The notes under the pieces are model-generated. The model did not search any database, was not told where the DNA came from, and saw only the letters and a program-made list of their open reading frames with translations. This document shows positions 53,471 through 61,709 of a stretch of DNA of 64,000 bases, piece after piece; the stretch's first letter is position 1, and the number at the start of each line of letters is the position of its first letter. A program made the position numbers and the translations under genes. Source of the stretch: Barrientosiimonas humi (GTDB lineage Bacteria > Actinomycetota > Actinomycetes > Actinomycetales > Dermatophilaceae); the NCBI RefSeq assembly GCF_006716095.1, contig NZ_VFOK01000001.1, positions 1 through 64,000 of the forward strand. The letters run 5' to 3'.

Positions 53471-54481
53471 TCAGGTCGCGGGGCTCGTAGGCCGCACGGC
53501 GTCGATCGCAGATTGGGCCTCCGGCCCGGGTGGTACGTCGGCGGCGGCCGGCTCGGTCGCGCCGAGTCGGACCAGGATCACCCCGAGCAGGATCAGCACC
53601 CCGCCGGCCAGCTGCATCGGCCCGGGCAGCTCGCCGAGGAAGAGCCAGGCGAACAGCACCGCGAAGAGCACCTCGGACAGGGCGACGAAGGAGGCGATGC
53701 GCGAGCCGAGGTATCGCGCGGACACCACGCCGGTGGCGTAGGCGAAGGCCGCGGCCAGCACGCCCATGCCGAGGATCGGGACGAGCACGCTGACCTCGCT
53801 CCCGGCGAGCGGGACCTGCGTGGCCGACCAGCGGAACGGCAGCACCTGCAGCGCCGACACGAGCACCACCGGCACCAGGCCGGCGATCATCCCGAACCCG
53901 GTGAGCGCCAGCGGCGGCAGCGCGTCGTCGTGGTCGCGCGCGGCGAGCAGGAAGTAGGCCGCCGAGCACACCGCGGCCGCGAGGCCGAACGCGACGCCGA
54001 CCGGGTCGAGCCGCACGCCGCCGAAGACGTCGAGCACGAGCGCCAGCCCGCCCATGGCCGCGACGGTGCCGCCCACGGTGAGCGGGTGCGGCGCGCGCCG
54101 GGTGGTGATCCACGACAGCAGCACCAGCAGCACGGGGGAGAGGTATTCGAGCAGCAGCGCGACGCCGACGGAGAGCCGCTCGACCGCGAGGAAGTAGAAC
54201 AGCTGGCAGCCGGTCACCCCGGTCATGCCGTAGAGCACGACGGTGCGCAGGTTGCGGCGCAGCAGGTGCCACCGGCCGCGCATCGCGAGGGCGGCGGGGA
54301 CGCCGAGCACCAGGGCCGCGACCCCGATGCGGGCGGTGATGGCGGCCGCGGGCGTCCAGCCGGCCTGGAACAGCGCCTTGCCGAAGACCCCGGACGTCGC
54401 GAAGGCCGCGGCCGAGACCAGCGCGAGGGGCAGGCCGAGCGGCGCGATGCGGCGCGGCCGGCGTAAGGAGTTATCCTGCAT
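53471..54481 (-). CDS. EamA/DMT-family transporter
   Basis: 336 residues with ten membrane helices in two EamA halves (starts [22 protein letters not shown]; second half from about 160). Exports small metabolites; substrate unknown. It diverges from a CGNR protein gene 41 bases away, a pairing that suggests regulation by that protein. Confidence 0.9.
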   Translation of the reverse strand: MQDNSLRRPRRIAPLGLPLALVSAAAFATSGVFGKALFQAGWTPAAAITARIGVAALVLGVPAALAMRGRWHLLRRNLRTVVLYGMTGVTGCQLFYFLAVERLSVGVALLLEYLSPVLLVLLSWITTRRAPHPLTVGGTVAAMGGLALVLDVFGGVRLDPVGVAFGLAAAVCSAAYFLLAARDHDDALPPLALTGFGMIAGLVPVVLVSALQVLPFRWSATQVPLAGSEVSVLVPILGMGVLAAAFAYATGVVSARYLGSRIASFVALSEVLFAVLFAWLFLGELPGPMQLAGGVLILLGVILVRLGATEPAAADVPPGPEAQSAIDAVRPTSPAT

Positions 54482-54522
54482 GATGCCCCTGACGCTAGGG
54501 GCGCCGTGTGCAAGGAGTCAAG

Positions 54523-55074
54523 TTGATCTTCACCCATGACACCGAGGTGGCGCTCGCCAACGCCGTGGCGCTCGTCAACAGCGACCCGGCGCGCTCCGGC
54601 GGGGTCGAGCACCTGCCCGACGTGGCGGCGCTCGACGCCCACTTCACCGAGTGGGGCTGGACGGGCCGGCACGACGGCACCGAGGCCGAGCTGGCCGAGG
54701 TGCGGGCGATGCGTCCCCGGTTCGCCGAGCTGTGGGAGCTGGCGGAGGACGACGTCGCCGAGCGGGTCAACGCCCTGCTCGCCGAGGCGCAGGCGCTGCC
54801 GCAGCTGGTGCGCCACGACGGGTGGGACTGGCACCTGCACGCGACCACGCCGGCCGCGCCGCTCGCCACCCGGATGGCCGTCGAGCTCGGCATGGCCCTG
54901 GTCGACGTGGTCCGGGCCGGCGAGCTGTCGCGGCTGCAGGTCTGCGCGGCCGACGACTGCAGCGCCGTGCTGGTCGACCTGTCCAAGAACCGCTCCCGCC
55001 GGTACTGCGACGGCGGCTGCGGCAACCGCGTCAACGTGCAGGCCTACCGCGCCAGGCAGGCCCGCCACGACTGA
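54523..55074 (+). CDS. CGNR zinc-finger (ABATE-domain) regulator
   Basis: 183 residues. N-terminal ABATE domain (FTHDTEVALANAVALVNS ...) and C-terminal CGNR finger: CAADDCSAVLVD, then RRYCDGGCGNRVNVQAYR, with four Cys. TTG 54523 is taken as start because AAGGAG lies 5 bases upstream; GTG 54508 is the alternative. Probable DNA-binding regulator of the divergent EamA gene. Confidence 0.88.
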   Translation: MIFTHDTEVALANAVALVNSDPARSGGVEHLPDVAALDAHFTEWGWTGRHDGTEAELAEVRAMRPRFAELWELAEDDVAERVNALLAEAQALPQLVRHDGWDWHLHATTPAAPLATRMAVELGMALVDVVRAGELSRLQVCAADDCSAVLVDLSKNRSRRYCDGGCGNRVNVQAYRARQARHD

Positions 55075-55120
55075 GCCGTGAGCGCGGGCCGGGGCGGCAC
55101 CACGAAGTACGGTGTCGTCC

Positions 55121-55978
55121 GTGAACCCACCCCCACCCCCGGCGCCGCGGCGGCGGCGCACCGCGCTGATCGCGGGCGGGGCGGCAGGTGGGGTGCTGCT
55201 CGTGGCCGCGCTGGCGTACGGCCTGACCCGGGGTGACGACGTCCCGTCCGTGGCAGGGAGCGCCCGGGCGCCCGAGGCGAGCGCCCCGGCGACGCCGGGC
55301 GCCACGGCCACGCCCGGTGCCCCCGACGCGGCGAGCCCCACCGCGGGGACCGGTCAGCCGACGGGCGGGGCGGTCGCGCCGCCGGGGTCGAGCAGCTCGA
55401 GCGCGTCGCAGCCGCCGGTCGGTGCCGACGGCCGGCGCACGGTGACGGCCGAAGACCGGCTGACCCGTTGGTCCTACGCCGTGCCGGGCTCGGCCGAGTG
55501 GGTCGTCGGGAACGACCTGATGTCGTACGTCGACGAGGCCGGGCGGGTGCTGGTGCGCGCGTCGAGCCCGAGCTACTTCCGCAGCGGCTACTGCCGCGGG
55601 GGAGCCGGTGTGGCACGCAGCTGGGTCGGCTGGTCCAGCGAGCGGCGCGACGACACCTCGGCGACGGTGACGAACCGGTGGGTGGCCGCCGTGGCGCAGG
55701 GGTCGCAGGGGCGCGGCGACGACCCGCACACGCCGGTGCGCACCCAGGAGCTGCCGCGTGTCGACGGCATGACGGTGCGGCAGTCGAGCAGCGTGGTCAC
55801 GCTGCGCACCCCCGATCCGCAGGGGTGCCTGCCGCCGCAGGTCGAGGTCACCGCGACGCAGTACTCCGGAGCCCTCGGATCACGCACACTGGTGATGGTG
55901 CGCGACGTCGCCGTGCGCGACATGCTCCCGGCGCAGGTGAAGGAACAGATCTTCGCGTCGGTCCGTCAGACTCGCTGA
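55121..55978 (+). CDS. Membrane-anchored protein, paralogue 1 of 4
   Basis: 285 residues. Short Pro-rich cytoplasmic part, one membrane helix (about 15-36), Ala/Pro/Thr/Ser linker (45-105), and an external domain of about 175 residues with two Cys (RSGYCRGG and PQGCLPP) that align with the other three paralogues. It lacks the conserved N-terminal tail of copies 2-4. GTG 55121 stands 7 bases after TACGGT (55108-55113), so the operon's mRNA probably begins here without leader. Confidence 0.75.
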   Translation: MNPPPPPAPRRRRTALIAGGAAGGVLLVAALAYGLTRGDDVPSVAGSARAPEASAPATPGATATPGAPDAASPTAGTGQPTGGAVAPPGSSSSSASQPPVGADGRRTVTAEDRLTRWSYAVPGSAEWVVGNDLMSYVDEAGRVLVRASSPSYFRSGYCRGGAGVARSWVGWSSERRDDTSATVTNRWVAAVAQGSQGRGDDPHTPVRTQELPRVDGMTVRQSSSVVTLRTPDPQGCLPPQVEVTATQYSGALGSRTLVMVRDVAVRDMLPAQVKEQIFASVRQTR

Positions 55979-56038
55979 CGACCGGCCGGTGCCGGGGTCG
56001 GGGGCGGCGCCGCAGGGAAGCGACGGGAAGGGCGCTCA

Positions 56039-57091
56039 GTGAGCAACTCAGGCAGTGGCTGGGACGGCTACGGCAACGACTGGCGCGACCAGGAGTTCGG
56101 GCACGGGCAGGAGCAGTACTACCGCGGTCTGCAGGTGCCGGGGGGCGGCCCCGGCCAGCCCGAGCAGCAGCCGGCGTCGCCCGGCGGGCCCGGCGACGGA
56201 CGTACGCCCTCGCCGATCTTCCCGCAGCCGCCGCCACGGCGTTCCGGTCCCGGTCGAGGGCTGGTGGTGGGCGGCATCGCCGCCGCGCTGCTGCTCGTGG
56301 GCGGCGGCATCGGCACGGTGCTGGCGTTGCGGGGCGGTGATCCCGACGTGACGGCCGGGCCGGCTGGCAGCGCCAGCCAGCAAGCCGCGCCGACCACGTC
56401 GCCAGCGAGCGCAGCCGCCACGCCGTCGGCCGAGGCGTCGCCCCCGCCGCCCCCGGGCAGGGCGACGGCGCTCACGGCCGGGTCGCAGGTCAACGACGGC
56501 TCCGAGGCGCAGTACTTCGCCGCGTACGACGTGCCCGGGAAGAGTCAGACCTTCACCGACACCGAGGGCAAGACGGTGCCGACCTTCGACGTGCGCACGG
56601 TCGGGACCTATGCGGGGTTCGCCGACGACGAGACCGGCAAGCCGACGGTCATCGGCCGGGGGCCGACCTACTACCGAGACGGCTACTGCGCCAAGGACAA
56701 GACCGACTCGCAGGCCATGTTCGTGTGGCACAACGCCAGGTCGAGCGACCCGGCCGGGGCGGCGCCGCTCGTGCTCGAGAAGTGGGTCGAGGCGATCGCC
56801 GAGAAGAAGGACGGCGGGACCGAGCAGGTGTCGGCGCAGACGACCCGGCAGGTGATGGTGAACGGCGGCAGGACGAAGGCGGCACAGTCTCGCCAGACCG
56901 TCACCAACACCGACACGGTGGACAAGTGCGGGGTCAAGAAGACCGAGGTGGTGGTCACGGCCTTCGACACCGGGAAGGGCACCGCGACCCTGGTGCTCGT
57001 CCGTGACGAGGGCCCGGCCAACGCCATGACCGCTCAGCAGGGTGACGCGATCATCGCCACGCTGCGCCCGAGTCCGGGAGCGACAGGGTGA
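56039..57091 (+). CDS. Membrane-anchored protein, paralogue 2 of 4
   Basis: 350 residues. Cytoplasmic tail WRDQEFGHGQEQYYRGLQ (about 15-32) and a PASPGGPGDGRTPSP stretch, membrane helix (about 75-97), Ala/Pro/Ser linker, and an ectodomain with Cys in RDGYCAKD and VDKCGVKK. The ectodomain is longer than in copies 3 and 4 and clearly diverged, while the tail is almost the same down to DNA level. Ends by GTGA overlap with copy 3. No family name recognised with certainty. Confidence 0.75.
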   Translation: MSNSGSGWDGYGNDWRDQEFGHGQEQYYRGLQVPGGGPGQPEQQPASPGGPGDGRTPSPIFPQPPPRRSGPGRGLVVGGIAAALLLVGGGIGTVLALRGGDPDVTAGPAGSASQQAAPTTSPASAAATPSAEASPPPPPGRATALTAGSQVNDGSEAQYFAAYDVPGKSQTFTDTEGKTVPTFDVRTVGTYAGFADDETGKPTVIGRGPTYYRDGYCAKDKTDSQAMFVWHNARSSDPAGAAPLVLEKWVEAIAEKKDGGTEQVSAQTTRQVMVNGGRTKAAQSRQTVTNTDTVDKCGVKKTEVVVTAFDTGKGTATLVLVRDEGPANAMTAQQGDAIIATLRPSPGATG

Positions 57092-58080
57092 GCAACAACG
57101 ACGGACAGTGGCGCGGATACGACGAAAGTGCTTGGCGCGACCAGGAGTTCGGGCACGGGCAGGAGCAGTACTACCGCGGTCTGCAGGTGCCGGGGGGCGG
57201 CCCCGGCCGGCCCGAGCAGCAGCCGGCGTCGCCCGGCGGGCCCGGCGACGGACGTACGCCCTCGCCGACGGAGCCGAGGCCGCCGTCGGGCTCGGGCTCG
57301 GGGTCGGGCGGGAAGCGCGGGAAGACCGTGGCGCTGCTGGCCGCGGGGGCCGTGGCGCTCGCCGGTGCGGGCGTCGGCGGGTTCGTGCTGCTGAACCGCT
57401 CTGGTGACGGATCGCCGGCGGTGGCCGGGTCGTCGAGCCCGGCGGCCGGTCCGTCGTCCGCGCCGTCGGCGGCGACGGCGCCCACCGCCGCCGCGTCCAC
57501 AGGGACGCCCACCCCGACCGCGCGCAACGCCGGGTTCCGGCTCGTCGTCGACCCGCAGCGGGGCGCGTCCTACGAGGTGCCGCAGACGCACAAGGTCGGC
57601 GGGAGCGGCATGGTCGTCCGGTGGACGCACCCGGTCACCGGTGACTCCTCGGTCACGCTGCGCAACCCGGCGTCCGGCGGCAACGGGTTCTGCCCGGAGC
57701 AGAACGCCATCACCAGCAGCACCGGCTTCTACGACACCTCCGCGGACCCGGGATCGGCCGGGCCGGCGACGTACGACGAGATGGCCAGGGCCATCGCGAT
57801 CCGCCCCGACGGCAAGTCCTACGGCTCCTACCCCGCGGCGACGTCGACCACGATCACCTTGTCCGACGGCACCAAGGCGGTGCGGTCGAGGGGGACGGTG
57901 CCCTCGACCAAGCCGGAGGATCCGTGCCGCAAGTACCCCACCGAGGTGGCCGTCACCTCGTTCACCAACCCGAATAGCTCACGGACCGTCACCCTGGTCA
58001 CCACCCGGCTGATCGGTTCGCCGCGCGCCGTGTCGGACACTGTCTTCACGACGATGATCGACTCGATCAGACCGGTGTAG
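57088..58080 (+). CDS. Membrane-anchored protein, paralogue 3 of 4
   Basis: 330 residues with the same layout: tail AWRDQEFGHGQEQYYRGLQ, helix at about 78-98, linker, ectodomain with Cys in GNGFCPEQ and DPCRKYPTE. Closest to copy 4 (both have FxLVxDxxRG, YEVP, RPDGKS, TVxLxDGxKAVRxRGTVPS and DSIRP). GTG start overlaps copy 2. Confidence 0.75.
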   Translation: MSNNDGQWRGYDESAWRDQEFGHGQEQYYRGLQVPGGGPGRPEQQPASPGGPGDGRTPSPTEPRPPSGSGSGSGGKRGKTVALLAAGAVALAGAGVGGFVLLNRSGDGSPAVAGSSSPAAGPSSAPSAATAPTAAASTGTPTPTARNAGFRLVVDPQRGASYEVPQTHKVGGSGMVVRWTHPVTGDSSVTLRNPASGGNGFCPEQNAITSSTGFYDTSADPGSAGPATYDEMARAIAIRPDGKSYGSYPAATSTTITLSDGTKAVRSRGTVPSTKPEDPCRKYPTEVAVTSFTNPNSSRTVTLVTTRLIGSPRAVSDTVFTTMIDSIRPV

Positions 58081-58088
58081 GCGGGGAC

Positions 58089-59066
58089 ATGAGCGGCAAC
58101 GACGGGCAGTGGCGCGGATACGACGAAAGTGCTTGGCGCGACCAGGAGTTCGGGCACGGGCAGGAGCAGTACTACCGCGGTCTGCAGGTGCCGGGGGAAG
58201 GTCCCGGGCGCCCCGAGCAGGGGCCGGCGTCGCCCGGCGGGCCCGGCGACGGACGTACGCCCTCGCCGACGGAGCCGAGGCCGCCGTCGGGCTCGGGCGG
58301 ACTCAGCGCCAAGACCGTCGCGCTGCTGACGGCTGGGGTGGTCGCGCTGGTCGGTGCCGGGGTCGGGGGCTATCTGCTCCTGGGGCGAGGTGACGGCTCG
58401 CCCGCGGTGGCCGGGTCGTCGAGCCCGCAGACCGGCCCGTCGTCCGCGCCGTCGTCGGCGACGGCTCCCACCGCCGCCGCGTCCAGCGGGACGCCCACCC
58501 CGACCGCCACCACAGCCGGGTTCAAGCTCGTCTCCGACACCGAGCGGGGCGGGGCGTACGAGGTGCCGAACGGGTACATGCGTCTCGGCACGAGCGGCGC
58601 CGTCGGATGGACGAACCCGGCGACGGAGGACACGATGGCCCAGATCAGCAATGCCTCCTGGGGCGGCGCCGGCTTCTGCAGCAAGCCGACGACGGTGACC
58701 ACGAACATCGGGTTCTACGGCACGACCACCGACCCGGGCATGGCGGCGCCGTCTGCCTTCGACCGGTTCGCCAAGGCCGCCGCGGTCAGGCCCGACGGCA
58801 AGTCGTCTGGTGACTACGCGTCGCCGACCTCGACCACCGTGACGCTCGCCGACGGCTCCAAGGCGGTTCGCACACGGGGCACGGTCCCCTCTCAGCTGAA
58901 GGACGACCCCTGCCGCAAGTTCGACACCGAGCTCGTGGTCACCTCGTTCACCCACCCGTCCACCGGTGCGTCGGTGACCCTCGTCGCGAGCCGCCTGCTG
59001 GGCACGCCACGGACGGCGTCGGACGCCGACTTCACCAAGATCCTCGATTCGATCCGGCCGGCCTGA
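58089..59066 (+). CDS. Membrane-anchored protein, paralogue 4 of 4
   Basis: 325 residues. Tail AWRDQEFGHGQEQYYRGLQ, helix at about 73-95, Ser/Pro/Thr linker nearly identical to copy 3, ectodomain with Cys in GAGFCSKP and DPCRKFDTE. The stop is one base before the P450 gene, so the P450 is in the same operon. Function unknown. Confidence 0.75.
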   Translation: MSGNDGQWRGYDESAWRDQEFGHGQEQYYRGLQVPGEGPGRPEQGPASPGGPGDGRTPSPTEPRPPSGSGGLSAKTVALLTAGVVALVGAGVGGYLLLGRGDGSPAVAGSSSPQTGPSSAPSSATAPTAAASSGTPTPTATTAGFKLVSDTERGGAYEVPNGYMRLGTSGAVGWTNPATEDTMAQISNASWGGAGFCSKPTTVTTNIGFYGTTTDPGMAAPSAFDRFAKAAAVRPDGKSSGDYASPTSTTVTLADGSKAVRTRGTVPSQLKDDPCRKFDTELVVTSFTHPSTGASVTLVASRLLGTPRTASDADFTKILDSIRPA

Positions 59067-59067
59067 G

Positions 59068-60252
59068 GTGCTGGACGACCCGGCGCTGCGCGTCGACCCC
59101 TATCCGGTGCTGGCCGGGCTGCGCGAGCGCGGCGCGCTCGTCGACACCGGTGGCGGGGTGCGGGTCGCGACCACGCGCGCGGCCTGCGACGAGCTGCTGC
59201 GCAACCGGGCTCTCGGCCGGATCTTCACCCCGCGCGAGCCGCAGCAGACGTGGGAGACGTTCAACTGGCTGCACGCCGACTCGGTGCTGGACAGCGAGCC
59301 GCCGAAGCACACGCGGCTGCGCCGGCTGGTCGCCGGGGCGTTCGGTCGCGGCCACGTCGCACGGCTGGCCCCGACGATCGAGCGGATCTGCCGCGAACAG
59401 CTCGCCGATGCGCGGCCGGCTCTGCGCGACGGCGGCTGGGACGTGGTCGAGCACTACGCCGAGCCGATCCCCGTGCGCGTCATCGCCGCGCTGCTCGACT
59501 GGCCGGAGCCCGACCAGCACCTGCTGCGCCCGTGGTCACAGGCCATCGTCCAGATGTACGAGCTCGCGCCGTCCGACGAGCAGTGCGCAGCGGCCGTGCG
59601 AGCGGCAGGCGAATTCGCTTCGTACGTCGACGATCTCGCCGATGCCCGCGCGAAGAAGCCGGGCGACGACCTGCTCAGCGACCTCGTGCGGGTGCGCGAC
59701 GGCAGCGACCGGCTCAGCCGCACCGAGCTGATCGCCACCGTCGTGCTGCTGCTCAACGCCGGTCACGAGGCCTCGGTCAACGGCTTCGGCAACGGGCTGC
59801 TCTCCCTGCTCGCGGCGCCGGGCGCGCAACGCGCGGTGCGCCAGCACCTCGCCGACGGCGGCTCGCTCGACACGGTCGTCGAGGAGATGCTGCGGCACGA
59901 CCCGCCCCTGCAGTACTTCGAGCGCACCGCGACCCGCGACACCACCGTGGCCGGCCGACCCGTGGCAGAGGGCGAGAAGGTCGCGGCCCTGCTCGGCGCC
60001 GCCGCCCGTGACCCGGAGGCGTTCGACTCGCCCGACGAGTTCCGTTGGGACAGAAGCGGACCCGCGCACCTCGGCTTCGGCGCGGGCATCCACTTCTGCC
60101 TCGGCGCACCGTTGGCGAGACTCGAGCTGGCGACGTCGCTGCGCGAGCTGCTGCGGCATACGGCGGGTCTGTCGGTCGTGGACGTGGAGCGACGCCCCAC
60201 GTTCGTGCTGCGCGGGTGCTCCCGGATCGTCGTGGCCGACTCCTCCGCATGA
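59068..60252 (+). CDS. Cytochrome P450
   Basis: 394 residues, bacterial class. Heme loop FGAGIHFCLG (Cys near 347), ExxR in EEMLRHDPP, and I-helix LLNAGHEASVNG. The usual AGxE/DT threonine is Ala, as in P450eryF, where the substrate helps deliver protons. GTG 59068 lies one base after paralogue 4. No ferredoxin or reductase gene is nearby. Substrate unknown. Confidence 0.93.
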   Translation: MLDDPALRVDPYPVLAGLRERGALVDTGGGVRVATTRAACDELLRNRALGRIFTPREPQQTWETFNWLHADSVLDSEPPKHTRLRRLVAGAFGRGHVARLAPTIERICREQLADARPALRDGGWDVVEHYAEPIPVRVIAALLDWPEPDQHLLRPWSQAIVQMYELAPSDEQCAAAVRAAGEFASYVDDLADARAKKPGDDLLSDLVRVRDGSDRLSRTELIATVVLLLNAGHEASVNGFGNGLLSLLAAPGAQRAVRQHLADGGSLDTVVEEMLRHDPPLQYFERTATRDTTVAGRPVAEGEKVAALLGAAARDPEAFDSPDEFRWDRSGPAHLGFGAGIHFCLGAPLARLELATSLRELLRHTAGLSVVDVERRPTFVLRGCSRIVVADSSA

Positions 60253-60318
60253 AACCGGGTTAGGTGCATATGACCCCAATGCATCAGGGTCATATGCACG
60301 TAACCCGGTTTCATGCGG
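60245..60318. terminator. Large convergent hairpin
   Basis: 18-bp outer arms (CCGCATGAAACCGGGTTA at 60245-60262 with 60301-60318) and 13-bp inner arms (GTGCATATGACCC at 60264-60276 with 60287-60299), one mismatched pair between them, and a 10-base loop that holds ATGCAT. It contains the P450 stop and ends 4 bases before the opposing stop. Works as a two-way terminator or is an inserted palindromic repeat. Confidence 0.75.
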
Positions 60319-60322
60319 GGAT

Positions 60323-61309
60323 TCACACCTCGCGCAGCACCCACCAGAAGTCGCCGAGACCCGGGCGGGCCGTGGCGGCGGTGGAGGCGCTGCGCGCGGC
60401 GAGGGCTCGCAGATAGGCCTGCGGGTCGCTCCGCGCCAGGTCGTACGCCGGTGTCGCCGTGCCGAGACCGAGCTCGCCGAACAGGTCGGCCTGGCGCAGT
60501 CGCCGGTCGTGCGCGAGCGAGTCGACCGCGACGTGCCCGGTGAGGTCGCAGCTGCCGTCGGGGACGGCCGCGACCTCGTGCCCGTCGCGGAACGCCGTGA
60601 GCGACCCGAACGGTGGGCGCGACGATCGCTCGTGGCCGTAGTCGACGGCGACGACGAGCCCGCGGGAAACCTTGTCGCACAACGACTCCCACGCATCGTC
60701 GCGCGCGCGGCCGACCTCGGCGCGGGCGCCTGCTTCTCCGGGTGAGGGCCAGTGAGCGGTCAGCCAGGCCAGGTCGGCCTCTGCGGGTGCGTCGCCGAGC
60801 CGTTCGGTGCCGTCGCCGGCGACCTCCACCAGGCGCCACGAGCCGCCCTCGTCGAGCTCGACCACGGGCGCGGGCACCACGTCGAGCCACTCGTGCGCGA
60901 CGACCAGCGCGGGCTCGCGCAGCGGAAGATCGGGCAGGTCGGGCCCTCCGGGGGAGCGGACCCAGGCGACGGATTCGCCCAGGGCGCAAGGGCGTTCGAC
61001 CACGTCGACCCCGGTGAGCGCGAGGCCCGGGTCGAGGTCGTGCAGCCGGCCGAGCAGCTCGCCCCGGCCGGCGCCCACGTCGACCACGTGCCGCAGCCCG
61101 TGCCGCGCGGCCAGCGAAGCGACGGCCCGCGCCAGCAGCTCACCCACCCCGGGGATGCCCTGCGCGGAGGTCGCGAAGTGGCCCGCCGGACCCTCGGGTC
61201 GACGATAGAAGCCGGCGCGGCCGTACAGCGCCTCCTGCCACGCGATCTCCCACGGCCGCCAGGTCGAGGGTGTGCTTGGTGGCGCCGGTGTCGTGCCGCC
61301 GCTCGTCAT
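60323..61309 (-). CDS. MidA/NDUFAF7-type SAM-dependent methyltransferase
   Basis: 328 residues. SAM loop VVDVGAGRGELLGRLHDLDP, then VVAHEWLDVVPAPVVE and VAVDYGHERSSRPPFGSL, the pattern of the MidA (DUF185) family. The mitochondrial member NDUFAF7 methylates an Arg of the complex I subunit homologous to NuoD. The ATG overlaps the end of the ArsR gene by 4 bases, so the two are co-transcribed. The orphan nuoD lies 7 kb away. Confidence 0.85.
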   Translation of the reverse strand: MTSGGTTPAPPSTPSTWRPWEIAWQEALYGRAGFYRRPEGPAGHFATSAQGIPGVGELLARAVASLAARHGLRHVVDVGAGRGELLGRLHDLDPGLALTGVDVVERPCALGESVAWVRSPGGPDLPDLPLREPALVVAHEWLDVVPAPVVELDEGGSWRLVEVAGDGTERLGDAPAEADLAWLTAHWPSPGEAGARAEVGRARDDAWESLCDKVSRGLVVAVDYGHERSSRPPFGSLTAFRDGHEVAAVPDGSCDLTGHVAVDSLAHDRRLRQADLFGELGLGTATPAYDLARSDPQAYLRALAARSASTAATARPGLGDFWWVLREV

Positions 61310-61653
61310 GCCCAGCCGGCGACGACGTCGCGCCCCTGGGGGACGGCGAGGTCCAGCAGACCGGGGAACCTGGCGTCGAGGTCGTCCGTGCGCAACCGGT
61401 TCAGCCGCCGAGTCCCCTCGTCGCGCTGCTGGATCACCCCGGCCTCACGCAACGCCTTGAAGTGGCCGCTCTGCGTCGACTTGCTCACCGGCAGGGCGAA
61501 CGTGCTGCAGGCCAGCTCGCCGTCGGACCCGGCGTCGGCCAGCCGGGCGACGATCGCGAGCCGCACCGGGTCGCTGAGCGCCGCCATCACGCGCGTGAAC
61601 TCCAGCTCCTCGCGCGGCGGGTGCACCAGCTTGGTCGCGGTCCTGCTTGCCAT
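61306..61653 (-). CDS. ArsR-family transcriptional regulator
   Basis: 115 residues. Winged HTH: MAALSDPVRLAIVARLADAG, STFALPVSKSTQSGHFKALREAGVI. No metal-site CxC is seen in the recognition helix, so it may sense something else. TACGAT lies 6 bases before ATG 61653 (leaderless). Divergent from the MFS gene across a 23-bp dyad. Confidence 0.9.
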   Translation of the reverse strand: MASRTATKLVHPPREELEFTRVMAALSDPVRLAIVARLADAGSDGELACSTFALPVSKSTQSGHFKALREAGVIQQRDEGTRRLNRLRTDDLDARFPGLLDLAVPQGRDVVAGWA

Positions 61654-61682
61654 CCCGCCATCGTACTGTCATGTTCCGAGTA

Positions 61683-61705
61683 CCCGAACATCTGTTATGT
61701 TCGGG
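61683..61705. promoter_or_regulatory. ArsR-type operator between divergent genes
   Basis: Perfect dyad CCCGAACAT-CTGTT-ATGTTCGGG. The right arm overlaps TATGTT (61696-61701), the probable -10 of the MFS gene at 61710. Further GAACAT half-sites flank it at about 61669-61675 and 61712-61717. Confidence 0.8.
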
Positions 61706-61709
61706 AAAT

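Noticed and set aside
61647-61709. Start of the MFS carrier at ATG 61647
   Set aside because: That frame would run through the operator and the -10 box and overlap the ArsR start region.
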